Below are positions 13,607 to 23,523 of a DNA stretch of 64,000 nucleotides, in pieces (the stretch's first letter is position 1; each line of letters opens with the position of its first letter). Position numbers and translations under genes: made by a program. The notes below the pieces were generated by a model. The model made no database searches, was not told where the DNA came from, and worked only from the letters and a program-made list of their open reading frames with translations. This stretch comes from Vanessa cardui (lineage: Eukaryota > Arthropoda > Insecta > Lepidoptera > Nymphalidae): assembly GCF_905220365.1 (NCBI RefSeq), contig NC_061138.1:9501814-9565813 (forward strand). The letters run 5' to 3'.

Positions 13607-14485
13607 CATCCATTCTGCGTTGCGTGTAATTGATGCGCACTAAATCAAGTAGTGCAGTGAGCTACACTTAAACTTAGGGGTGGGGAGGGGAGGAGTCTAT
13701 AATCAGTATTGACACTTCTAGTCTATAGTTAAAAAATTTTGATTATCATGCCATATCATTATGTTAAAATGATCATCTAACTATTATAAGAAATATTGTA
13801 CTGTAGTTTTTACGGCCTCACCTTTTACATATATATTGTTGGAGATATCTATTACTTTCCCGTAAAAGCCTACTAACAGGCGCTCTCTATGTGACAACTA
13901 TAAAAGTCTGAGTGTGGAGTTAGTGTTCCTGTAATGACCCATAAACCTGCTGGCACGTCACGCCTTGTTAGCTTGTGGAGTATAACTTACTACTAAAACG
14001 TACATTTTAGTAAGGTAGAAATTTCCAAAGAGGTGATATATATTACCTTTTTTACATTTTTAATTTGAATTCTCACAGTAAGCTGTTATATATTTTTTTT
14101 TGTAAATGATATTATTTAGACAGCCAAATAATCGTAATGCTATAATAATTATAATAGTTTATTATAGTAATGTTCATTATTACATCTATTTAGAAATAGG
14201 TAAAATCAAATTTTTTTACTATCTTTTTCTTCTCTATTTGACAACTGATGTATTATATATTTGATATCTCTTGGTGTTATGTAATATAATTAATAAAATC
14301 AAATTTGGAATAAATAATTTAAAAAAAAGAATTATATTTTAAATAATGAATCATCATTAGAACTCTCGTTATACACTAACAAAAAAAATCGATAAAATTA
14401 ATACAACAACTTTCTCTCGCTGTTTACTTGATATAGCTTAGGTAGAGTTTCATAGTTGTAAAGTTTAGGTAGGTCCTCGTTCCGC

Positions 14486-14748
14486 AAACTCTACAGTTCG
14501 TTTAAACTTAAAGCAACCCCATAAATGGTGTTCGGTTAGATTAGAAAAAGAGAAACGTTCAATAAATCCAATATTTTCTTTATAAATTCCAACTTATCGT
14601 AGCTTTGTAATCGAGTTAAGCGAGACATTTACACAGGTGACTTTAAAAGGACAAATTTAAGAGCAGTGAATTTGTTCTATATTTCTTTTTCCCGTTGAGC
14701 AAATTCTACAGTACATTAGTTTAAGGCAAACCTTGTAATGGCGTCCGA
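14486..14748. repeat. Pair of diverged direct repeats upstream of the first coding exon
   Basis: GCAAACTCTACAGTTCGTTT at about 14493 and GCAAATTCTACAGTACATTA at about 14699 share about 50 bases of similar order (both followed by AAGGCAA/AAAGCAA and a GGTGTTCGG/GGCGTCCGA end). Confidence 0.4.
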
Positions 14749-15258
14749 GTGGATCCATTATGTTTCGTCTTTTTGCACTAAGTGCTAAGTTGTGTGAGAT
14801 ACAGCAGGCACGTTCGTTGACGAACGTCGACAATTTGTTACGAAAACAACTCGAGCTGACGCAGCTGGAAATTTGGCGCGGTGTTACTGTACCGGAAGTT
14901 CAAATTATTTTTAATTGATCAAACTGTTACAAATTATTCGTCATGAGTGATTGGCATGAGATTTAAAGCAAATATCTAAACGGTTTGAAACAAAATATAT
15001 CCTTAAAATTAGCGGTATTATACAAAATTTTAATAAGAAAATGTCCAACCTGATGTTGGAGAAAAAGAACCTGTTTTGATTCATTTTCAAAATTGACTAA
15101 GTAATTTTGAATCCTATTGTTTTCATTTTCCCCTCCTGCAATGAAAGTATTTTATAAACAAGACAATTGAAACAAACTAACATTATCTTAAAAAAACGTA
15201 CAGCGATAAACACAATTTTGTTTTAAAGAGGCTTATTATAATATAGCGTTTTTTTCAG

Positions 15259-15423
15259 TCATGAATATCACAGTACTAGCAGTTTTTGTGGCGGTGTGCC
15301 TCTGCGTCTCCGAGGGTGCTCCCGACGGCCGGCTCACAAGAAAACAACAGCGCCCCACACGCGGCTTCAAAAACGTAGAAATGATGACGGCCAGAGGCTT
15401 CGGCAAGCGCGCCAGAACCGAAC
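15259..15423 (+). CDS. AT: Allatotropin first coding exon: signal peptide and allatotropin peptide
   Basis: The exon follows a good acceptor (pyrimidine run then CAG at 15256-15258), with ATG two bases inside at 15261, so the 5' UTR is split by an intron. Residues 1-19 are a signal peptide (hydrophobic stretch about 4-16, likely cleavage after Gly19). A short basic spacer ends in R-P-T-R at 31-34. Residues 35-47 are GFKNVEMMTARGF, Gly48 is the amide donor, and Lys49-Arg50 is the dibasic cleavage site. The match to the Manduca peptide is exact as I know it. The exon ends GAA C before the donor GTGAGT, phase 1, so it can join any of the four cassettes or the constant exon at 19208. Confidence 0.95.
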
Positions 15424-18400
15424 GTGAGTGACAAAATACTTCAAAAATTACACGTTTATGATTTTTGATATTTGATTGTGTCAAGACTATCTCCATAGAT
15501 AACTTCAGACCTTATATTTTTTAACATGTTTGTCTTATTACAAATTTAAATTTAGAATGATTAAATATTTGATTCGTGTTATAGTAGTGCTGAGAGAATG
15601 AATTATATTTGTCATAATTATTATTCTTATTTTAATATTATTGAGTATATTTTTAATATTTTATTGTAAATAATTATTTGCGTACAATAACAACTATGTA
15701 TTAATTTTAACTACGAAAGAAAAGTACAACTTACGAGTTTATATAAGAACACGAACCTTTTTTTTTAAATCTTTCTTAACTAAGCCTTATACATACAGCC
15801 AGTATATACTTTTAAGATTTTTAGTGTGAATGTTGCCACGCTGTATTATGATACTATAACACATCTATTATTATGCGACTTTTAAATAAATTTGATGTGT
15901 TACACTTGCCAAGCAACTGCTTATATTTTTTATATGAAAGATCACTTTTACTTACACTGTATAAAATAATTGTTAGATAGTTAATCAAACTATTTATCAA
16001 ACAGTTTAACAAGAGAATTCCGTTTGAGTTTTATTATCTTCCACAAAGAGATGCTTAGGACTGCAGTACAACTAGTTCAAACTGTTTTATAGTAAGTTTT
16101 AAGTGTTGAATTTCTTCAAAAACATTAAATATATTTAAATCATTGATTTTCAGCGTAATGTAGCATTTTGTCAAATATAAACTATATTAATCTTAATATA
16201 ATTTATTTTGAAAAAATGTTACAATACTATCAAAGTAAATTACGGTTTTTATCGCTAAAAGATGTCATATATATCGTACCTTACGTACGTATATCGTATA
16301 TATGTTACTACTTTTTCTGTTGATTAGTTTATCATATGTTTCACAAAACGGTAAATTTTATCTGTAATTCTACAAAATAAGAAGTACACTTCATTAAAGC
16401 ATTATTCTTAAGGCGACGTCGATCATCAGACATCGTCGGATCGCACAAATCGCGGTACGCCAACATTTAAGAGTCCTTCCGTCGGAATAGCAAGAGATTT
16501 TGGCAAAAGAACGCCCGAATTGGACGCAGAAGGTACAATAAAGAACCTAATCGGTGTTCCGGTTGCTGAATGACCAGCAAATTGCAAAGGAGTGCTGTGG
16601 CAATACAAGTACACAGTACAGCTTGAACAAGAAAATCCATTTGGGCTGGTTAAAAAACCATCTGATTAGCTCTCTTTGTCCGCCGCTTGTGTGTCGTTCG
16701 AGCCAATGAAATGTAATTTATTACGAGATAAAATAGATTGAAATTTTCCGTCTTAGTCGAGGGTCTCACTTTTATATCGCGTTATAATTTTAACGAAGCC
16801 CCAAAGGCTAAAGTGGAAAGTTTCAAGTTTAAACTGTTGCGATCTGAAGCTTTTGTTTCTCGTTTGAAAAATATTTTATGAATATTTTAATGATGCGTTC
16901 AAAATTATTCGGTTACACTACAATCACCGGAAAGTACCAAGAAGTGTTATCATAGAACCTTGATATAAATCTTTTTAAGTGTCTAATATGTAGCTTATAT
17001 AATTGTTAGAATGTAAGAGAATCGTGTGACCCGTAGACCGGATTGCTTCCATGTTAACTCATTACATACAAATTAACATTACATATACATTACACTTTGC
17101 ACAAATCACTACTTCAACAGATGAACCAGTTCGCAGGAAGTTTGACCCTAAAGGCCCCTTGATGGTGGCTTATGAATTTGGCAAAAGGAGTAGCGATGAC
17201 CTCAATGAGGAAGGTAAAAAGCGAGCCGTCGACTGCTTAAACGCTTCCAAGCTTTTATATAAAATAGAAAAACTAAAAAAAATAAATATATGTTTCATAA
17301 TTGTGAAGATCACGCTTGCTACTAGTGTTCTTCAATTATAGAAAATATAAAAAGCTTTCTATAAATTAATTCGTACGCGTACTATTAATGCGAAATAAAA
17401 ATATATTTTTATTATACTTTATGGCGCTTTTCTGAATCCCTCTTAAGATCGCGTGAGAATTCGGTTAAAGTAATTGCATTGACATTCTAACAGAGGAGGA
17501 AATTAGAGTGACCAGAGGCACTTTCAGGCCAAACTCCAGCGTACTTATCGCGAGAGGATATGGAAAGAGGGAGGGAATGGGAAATGGAGCTAAATTACTC
17601 GAAAGTATAACAAAACGTTGACTCAAAGAACAATTGGTCAATTATTAAGAATCGAAAATTGACATACGATTCTATACATTAATTATTTTATTAACAATAT
17701 TAAAAAAATCATAGATAAGATAGAGAAGATGAATTCAATGTCATTCTTCTTTTTTTAAATTAATTAAAAAAAAAAAACAATTTTTATAATCATTCCTGTT
17801 ATGTACGAATATACCAGACGATGAAGTAAGAGTGACCAGAGGTGGTTTCCAGCCAAAATCCAACGTACTGTTTGCGAGGGGTTACGGAAAAAGACAGGGA
17901 ACAGCAAACGGAGGTACATCGCCCATAAAAATATCACGCTTAAAATAATAATACGAATCCAATAATGGTATATTGGAGACTTGCTTCCAATATTGGACTT
18001 GACTTAAGGTCCAACTAATAATTCGCTCCCAATATTGGACGACTGATGCTGCCAACGTCTAATAATAAAGTATTAAATCTTCATATCCCCTCAGAAAGCC
18101 TTGGGAATTGGTTGGTATATTTGTAACATGCAAACACATCAACAAAAACTAAACATTTACAAAACAATACTTTGCATCGCTTTAATTGTTTGCTTTTTGT
18201 CATTTACGGACAAAAAAATGCATTTGCGTGACGAATACGTAAATAAACTCGTAGGTAGCAGGTTTAACCCGACGCGTTGTGATTGTCATAAATATTTAAA
18301 GAAATATTTGTAACGCCATGATAACGCACTGACCGTAACAATTGACAAACGCTTGGTAAGCTTAAGTTATATGTAATCTAAACGTTTAAACAATATTTAT

Positions 18401-21400
18401 ACTATTGTATCAATGTATAAGGAACATAATTGCTTGTAAATTTTGACAGGTAATGATTATTACTATATAATCTGTGGTATTGTCAAAATTTTTCCATTGT
18501 TGTTCTGTCTACGGCGCAATTATTGATTGTTTTACTATAGTATACATTATATATTTATTTAGTGAGTTGTTTACAGATCAACATTTATGTAAGTAATTAA
18601 TAAATAAGATACTTTTGTCTACAATAATAAAACTACCAACAGCACTAAGTATTTTTGTATTTCGGTTTAAAGGTGTGTGAGCCAGTGTAAACAGGCACCA
18701 GGGATTTGACATCTCCAACAACCCATGGTTGGTGGCGCATTGGCAATGCCAGGTTATTTGGTGGTAGTAATATTTCTTACAGCGCTGTTGTCTATGGACG
18801 GTGTTGATCACTTACCATCAGATGACCCTTTGCAAAACTACTATCAGATGTAGCGAGATTTGAATACGTAAAAGCCCTTAGAAATCATAAAATTAATTAA
18901 TCTATGTAAATAATGCAGCAGAAATTTGTTTTCGTTCTGTCGATATTTTACAACTCTATATAAAGTACGAGCGCTGACAATTATAAGTGTAGTTTTTTAT
19001 CATTATAATTTCAAAATCAAAATAAACTTTATTCAAGTAGGCTTTTACAAGTACTTTTGAATCGTCATTTTACAATTAAGTGAAGCAACCACCGGTTCGG
19101 AAAGTAGATTCTACCGAGAAGAATTAATTTGAACGCTAAAAAGGTTTCACGCGTGGATTTAAATTACAATCTCTATTTGAATGATTAAATAATATATATT
19201 TTAACAGTATACGGCTTGGACAATTTCTGGGAAAACCTCGAAGCGCAAGAGAAAGACGGACAAGATGGCGCCGAAGAGAAGACATTGGACAGGTGAGATT
19301 CATTCAATAGTCATTTCGGATTTTTGACATTCTCTTGATCATCATCATCATCATCATCTCTTCATCATAAAAACATCTGCGCTGAAGACTTATATCTATC
19401 TATACCCATTAGCTGTTAATGAGAACCCAGGATTTGACTCCGAGACTCATGACTATACTAAGAGCTTGTATTTTGTCGAAATTTAATTTAAAAATGCAGT
19501 TATATAACATATACTTAAGTTTTATTATCTAATCATCGATTAATATTATTTTGATTTCCAAAGTATATTATTAATAATCACGATATTTTCTTTCATTGCT
19601 TATAAGGTTTATATACATGTTTCTTTCCTGTAATAATGCAATTTTTCACAAATTAAAAAGCCAGTAGATTGTAATGCCCTTTTATTGACGAATCCATAAA
19701 ACAACAACAACAACAACAGCCTGCAAAATCCCACTGCTGGGATAAATGCCTCCTCTCCCTTTGAGCAGAAGGTTTTGGAACATATTCCACCACGCTGTTC
19801 CAATGCGGGTTGGTGGAATACACATGTGGCAGAATTTCTATGAAATTTTTCACATGCAGGTTTCCTCACGATGTTTTCCTTCACCGCTGAGCACGAGATG
19901 AATTTTTGGTTTTGAACCCGCAATCATCGGTTAAGATGCGCGCATTCTAACTACTTGGCCATCTCGACTCTCGCCATCCATAAAAAGGAGCGTATTAATA
20001 TGCAAATGGTAAAGAGATTATACTATTTCAAAACAAAACAGATCTTCGGGATTAGTTTTAAGAAAGTAATATTCAAAAGAAATTTAGACGATGGGTCCTT
20101 CTTCGTTTTTTACTCGACGGAGATGACTTTATTATTTATGTTTACCGAAAAAAAGGCTTTTAGACTAAGACAAAAAGTTTTATCCCATTGTATAAATGGA
20201 ATTCTGTTTTATTATATTTATATGATAGCCAAAAAGGTATTTAAATAAAAGGAATATTTTAATATCCTTTCTAAAAAAACAAAATTAAATCTAAATCCTA
20301 TAAAATATACTTTTTGGTACAGTTTATTAATATCAAATTGTCTATTATAATACGAGTCTTAATGAATAATAATGAATGCTTGTAAATTATTTCTCTATGC
20401 TATCCTACCTATTCGTCTGATTGTGATAAAACTTTGAAAAATTATTCTTCATCCCTTCGTTTTATTTCGATGAAAAAAAAAGAAAGACACACTTTTTTCT
20501 TTTTTATTCGCACTCATAAACGGTGGTCATCAGTAAGAAATATAAATCATTCATCAATCTTGGGAACTGACGTGATATGTCCCTGTAATTTTAATTTTTT
20601 TTTTCAAATTTGTATTTTTGAGTAGGAAGTCAAGAGCGTTATAAACAAAGAACTAAGTATATTCATTTATCTTTTAAATCTTATAATATGAACAAATACT
20701 TTTACTCCGCTAGCTTTTAAGCTGAATTAACTTTAAAAGCTTATAAGGTGATATAAGTATAAAGTTTAGCTGAAAAATTAAACAACAAAAAAGTACATTA
20801 GCAGATCTTTTTCGTAGTCTAATTTTTTGGTTCAACGTAAAACACATTATATATTAAATAGATGATATTATCTTATTACGAAAGAAAGTGAAAAATAAAT
20901 TATCTGTAGCTACATCCGTATTACATTTTTAAATTAAAATACGCACTAGCTAACACTAACACTAACACCTGTAGATCTATTCTGTAAGAAGAAACTCGAA
21001 TTTCATCGCAGAACACGGGAGTGTATTGTCCGAATATGATATACGACATTGACTAATAATTTTATTAAAGTAAAGTAAAGTAACAGCCTGTAACTTTCCC
21101 ACTGTTGAGTTAAGGCCTCCTCTTCGATTGAGGAATGTTTTTTGAACATATTCCACCACGCTGTTTTAATGTGGGTTGGTTGAATGCACATGTGGCAGAA
21201 TTTCGAAGAAATTAGACACATGCAGGTTTCCTCACGATGTTTTCCTTCATCGCCGAGCACGAGATTAATCAGAAACACAAATTAAGCACATATATATAGT
21301 GGTGCTTTGGTTAAGATGCACACGTTCTGACCACTAATAATTATTATTGTTATTTTATTAATAATAATTATTATTAAATGTATAGAATACACATATCAAA

Positions 21401-23523
21401 ATTGTGTATTACTGTACGTGGGTAATCAAAATTTCCGAGTGAGATATGAAATGAATTCTTACAGAATCGCTCTACTTATGTATGTGTAGTTGAAAGTTAA
21501 TACAAAATCCGTTTTGTTTACGCTTAATAAACAATTTCAGTATCTGCAAATAAGCTCATTGTTTGTTTAATTTACTGCGACTGTGTGTGTAAGGGTCAAA
21601 CCAATCAGCAATCCAACAGTCACGGAGAGAATTCAGGGCTCAGGTGCTATACAAATCGGTTCATGTGCTCTGAGGCACGGGAATTTTTAGTAGCTTACTC
21701 ACTGTTAACTCCAGACTGCTATTGCAAATTCCTTGCGAGGAAAATTTGACCCGATCCTGGGCTTAATCCTAAGTCATCGAGATCCCATTAAGACTTTTTT
21801 TTATATTCATAAATGTGTAGTAACTAAAAATTATTAAATCTATTTGTAACACTATTTTATAAGCTGATTTATTTTAACTATTAAAAAATATACTTAAGTA
21901 TAAGTATATATAGTAATCTGTAAGTAATAAGATATGGGAGTTATTAAAATTTGGTAATAAACAATCTATTTGCCCATTCTTAAAATTAAACTTTGTTATT
22001 TTCTGTATTAAAAATCATAAAGAGAAACAAATTATACACATACGCTGACATAGTAACAGGCCTTAGATATATCATTTAATAAAGTCTTACTTTATTTGTT
22101 TCTTTTGGATTGGTAGCTATATATTTTTTAATCTAAGATTGCTGATAACTGTAATCATCACACATTTTTCCTAGAATTTATTTATCTGTATTTCCTTCTG
22201 ATCCGTAAGAAAGTAACCAATAGTGGCTTAAAAATTGCGCCTGAGTGTTGATATCCAATTGTACTATAGGGTTAATGTAGACTATACAAAAAATCACAGA
22301 TAAAAAATGAATGTAAGTTTTTTTAGTCTGTGTTCTAAATTCACTCGATATTTTTATTCTGTTTGTTAGTATCCCCCTGGACTGGTTTGTCAACGAGATG
22401 ATTAACAACCCCGACTTCGCCCGATCCGTCGTTCGCAAGTTCATTGACCTTAATCAGGTAATCATTTTAATCATGTAAATGGCTTTTTCAACAAAATACG
22501 GAGGTTTTACGAAAATTACATTGAAATTATTAATTGAAGATAACGACTCGTAATATTCTTAATAAATGTTTATAATTGAATTGGTATTTCGAATAAAACG
22601 AAATAATTATTAACTGATATAATTACTTTTAAATACAGTTTTTATTATTTTGTGTAATGAATGAAATAAGTGTGAAGTAAGCGTGAACGAAATTATTTAT
22701 ACACAATCTATATTCATATTATAAATGTGAAAGTAACTTTGTCTGTCTGTCTGTCGTTCTTTTATGTGTAAACCAATAAAACGAATTTGATTAAATTTGG
22801 TGTGAAGCAAGCTTGAACTACGAGGAAGGCTGCGTCTTATGCCTAACACATGACAACTAACCCCATAAAAATGGCGGGCTATAACTAGTGTGTTATATTT
22901 TTATAATAATGTTTTTTGTAGTGATTCTGTTATAGCAACAAAAGTATATTTTAAACCGTTCACATTCTAGTCGTATGTTTCTCTTTGATATCTTGAGATG
23001 ATCAAATCAAAACATTGGTCACTTTTATCACAGATTACAATATCCAGTCGACCCTTATCGTGGAGAGTGTAATGTTTAATGTAAATTCATATGAAATCGT
23101 AAGAAAACATACTCTATTGTAGAGCATTTTTTCGTGCCTTTATCCTTAATCCTAATTTGATATGATTTTTAATACACACATTTAAATATACATGTGTGTG
23201 TATTGTGTGTGACATAGACTGTGATTGACGACCTCCGTGGTCTCCGAGGTCCTGGGTTCGATTCCCGGCTGAGTCGATGTAGATTATCATTAGTTTTCTA
23301 TGTTGTCTTGGGTCTAGGTGTTTGTGGTACCGTCGTTACTTCTGATTGTCCATAACACAAGTGCTTTAGCTACTTACATTGGGATCAGAGTAATGTATGT
23401 GATGTTGTCTCATATTTATTTATAGACAATTAGAAAGTAAAATGACCAATCACCGGATGAATAATGTTGTATTTGTTTCAGGACGGCCTGCTTTCATCAG
23501 ACGAACTCCTCAGGAACGTTTAA
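15261..23523 (+). CDS. AT: Allatotropin precursor gene, coding span (8 coding exons, 4 of them cassettes)
   Basis: This is the prepro-allatotropin gene. Allatotropin is a secreted C-terminally amidated neuropeptide that stimulates juvenile hormone synthesis by the corpora allata and acts on heart and gut muscle through a G-protein-coupled receptor (known for the family). The first coding exon gives a signal peptide and GFKNVEMMTARGF-GKR. Four internal exons each give one related peptide ending in GKR. Three constant exons give an acidic C-terminal domain. I inferred the exon join from GT/AG sites and phase: all junctions up to 19208 are phase 1, 19292/22370 is phase 2, 22457/23482 is phase 0, ending at TAA 23521-23523. 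The constant form is 378 nt (125 aa); all cassettes add 420 nt (140 aa). Lepidopteran orthologues are known to make tissue-specific isoforms by including such exons. Which combinations are used here cannot be read from DNA. Confidence 0.95.
16413..16532 (+). CDS. AT: Allatotropin cassette exon A: allatotropin-like peptide GTPTFKSPSVGIARDF-amide
   Basis: This 120-nt exon lies between an AG at 16411-16412, behind a weak pyrimidine tract (TTATTCTTAAG), and a donor GTACAA. It enters and leaves in phase 1. The reading holds an acidic/serine spacer, then Asn-Arg and GTPTFKSPSVGIARDF followed by GKR and TPELDAE. The peptide shares the ...ARxF-GKR ending with allatotropin but has Asp where allatotropin has Gly. 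The alternative AG a few bases downstream (CAG at 16426-16428) is phase 0 and would not fit exon 1, which is why I chose the upstream AG. It is probably an allatotropin-like peptide made only in isoforms that include this exon. Confidence 0.85.
17121..17213 (+). CDS. AT: Allatotropin cassette exon B: allatotropin-like peptide (K)FDPKGPLMVAYEF-amide
   Basis: This 93-nt phase 1-1 exon lies behind CTTCAACAG and before the donor GTAAAA. It reads EPVRR, then KFDPKGPLMVAYEF, then GKR and SSDDLNEE. The dibasic RR gives the N-terminal processing site; whether the following Lys is kept or trimmed is not clear. The amide donor Gly and Lys-Arg are intact. It is the most divergent of the four: it ends AYEF, so the Arg-Gly found before the last aromatic residue in allatotropin is missing. 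The acidic flanks resemble those of the other cassettes, which supports a common origin by exon duplication. Confidence 0.88.
17494..17604 (+). CDS. AT: Allatotropin cassette exon C: allatotropin-like peptide GTFRPNSSVLIARGY-amide
   Basis: This 111-nt exon lies behind CATTCTAACAG and ends GAA A before GTATAA, phase 1 on both sides. It reads EEIRVTR, then GTFRPNSSVLIARGY, GKR, and a short tail rich in Gly and Leu. The N-terminal cleavage is at a single Arg (VTR), as in allatotropin itself (PTR). The amidated end ARGY differs from ARGF only in the aromatic residue. It is strikingly similar to exon D about 210 bases downstream, both in protein and in DNA. Confidence 0.9.
17818..17913 (+). CDS. 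AT: Allatotropin cassette exon D: allatotropin-like peptide GGFQPKSNVLFARGY-amide
   Basis: This 96-nt phase 1-1 exon lies behind ATATACCAG and before the donor GTACAT. It reads DEVRVTR, then GGFQPKSNVLFARGY, GKR and QGTANG. The pattern VTRGxFxPxSxVLxARGYGKR is shared with exon C, so C and D look like a tandem exon duplication. The acceptor has a poor pyrimidine tract, which would fit a regulated rather than constant exon (inference). Confidence 0.9.
18655..18836 (+). repeat. Repeat family B, plus, in an allatotropin intron
   Basis: GTGTGTGAGCCAGTGTAAAC, TGGTTGGTGGCGCATTGGC, TATTTCTTACAGCGCTGTTG and CACTTACCATCAGATGA; the 5' third is missing. The intron between exon D and exon 6 contains it. 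Confidence 0.65.
19010..19130 (-). repeat. Interspersed repeat family D, minus, in an allatotropin intron
   Basis: TCAAAATCAAAATAAACTTT to GGAAAGTAGATTCTACCGAG; it ends about 75 bases before the acceptor of exon 6. Confidence 0.7.
19208..19292 (+). CDS. AT: Allatotropin constant exon 6: start of the C-terminal domain
   Basis: This 85-nt exon lies between TTTTAACAG and the donor GTGAGA. It enters in phase 1 and leaves in phase 2. It reads YGLDNFWENLEAQEK and then a very acidic Asp/Glu/Gln run ending KTLD. No dibasic amidation site is present, so it forms the spacer or chaperone-like part of the precursor, not a peptide. It can splice to exon 1 or to any cassette, giving codon CTA, GTA or ATA at the junction. 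Confidence 0.88.
19701..19975 (-). mobile_element. SINE family A, minus, inside an allatotropin intron
   Basis: The (CAA)n tail at 19701-19717 is followed by CAGCCTGCAAAATCCCACTG and the body, ending CTTGGCCATCTCGACTC. It lies between constant exons 6 and 7. About 45 bases between CACGAGATGAA and TTTGAACCC are deleted. Confidence 0.82.
21074..21333 (-). mobile_element. SINE family A, minus, inside an allatotropin intron
   Basis: AAGTAAAGTAACAGCCTGTA tail, body with CACATGTGGCAGAATTTC, and head truncated at GTTCTGACCACT. It lies in the same intron as the copy at 19701. Confidence 0.8.
21590..21800 (+). repeat. Interspersed repeat family G, 3' half, in an allatotropin intron
   Basis: GGAGAGAATTCAGGGCTCAG, TGTGCTCTGAGGCACGGGAA and a tRNA-like reversed B box near GACCCGATCCTGGGCTTAAT. 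This looks like the other half of the family seen at 2945 and 54748. Confidence 0.45.
22370..22457 (+). CDS. AT: Allatotropin constant exon 7: conserved C-terminal helix region
   Basis: This 88-nt exon lies behind CTGTTTGTTAG; its first T completes an AGT serine codon. It ends AAT CAG before the donor GTAATC, phase 0. It reads IPLDWFVNEMINNPDF, ARSVVRKF, IDLNQ: an amphipathic helix followed by the first four residues of an EF-hand loop (DLNQ) completed by the next exon. The long upstream intron (about 3.1 kb) holds two SINE copies and an SINE-like fragment. Confidence 0.9.
22707..22888 (+). mobile_element. Lep1-like Helitron (H2), plus, exact ends, in an allatotropin intron
   Basis: Starts TCTATATTCATATTATAAAT and ends CTAG, with A just before and T just after. 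This fits insertion of a Helitron between A and T without target duplication. Confidence 0.7.
23226..23430 (+). mobile_element. Second tRNA-derived SINE family, inside the last allatotropin intron
   Basis: The B box GGTTCGATTCC is at 23255-23265, preceded by GACCTCCGTGGT. A conserved-looking body follows (TCTATGTTGTCTTGGGTCTA, TGGGATCAGAGTAATGTATG) and an AT-rich end. The A-box side has a short deletion, so it is not a tRNA gene. This type is widespread in Lepidoptera as I recall. It ends 50 bases before the acceptor of the last coding exon. Confidence 0.7.
23482..23523 (+). CDS. AT: Allatotropin last coding exon with stop codon
   Basis: This short exon lies behind the strong acceptor ATTTGTTTCAG and reads DGLLSSDELLRNV then TAA at 23521-23523. 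Joined to the preceding exon it completes DLNQDGLLSSDE, which matches the 12-residue EF-hand loop (Asp1, Asn3, Asp5, Gly6, hydrophobic 8, Ser9, Glu12). The frame and the phase-0 junction both fit. Confidence 0.9.
   Translation, partial: DGLLSSDELLRNV

Larger units (their letters stand above)
9141..15258. other. DNA upstream of the allatotropin coding region, probably 5' intron
   Basis: Holds H1, H2, family A and D copies listed separately; otherwise anonymous. A GC-richer stretch at about 14750-14890 contains the palindrome ACGTTCGT-TG-ACGAACGT (14811-14828) and could be regulatory. Confidence 0.4.

Noticed and set aside
16426..16428. Alternative acceptor CAG for cassette A
   Set aside because: It would put the exon in phase 0, breaking the frame from exon 1 and from all other cassettes.
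18101..18313. 70-codon frame with a hydrophobic stretch, on the same strand as allatotropin
   Set aside because: It sits in an allatotropin intron, has no GKR or dibasic pattern, and no acceptor/donor in phase 1.
19609..19923. 104-codon minus frame
   Set aside because: Read-through of a SINE family A copy, as shown by the same residues appearing in other copies.
23226..23300. Possible tRNA gene (B box GGTTCGATTCC)
   Set aside because: The A box is damaged, no cloverleaf can be formed, and the downstream body is SINE-like.
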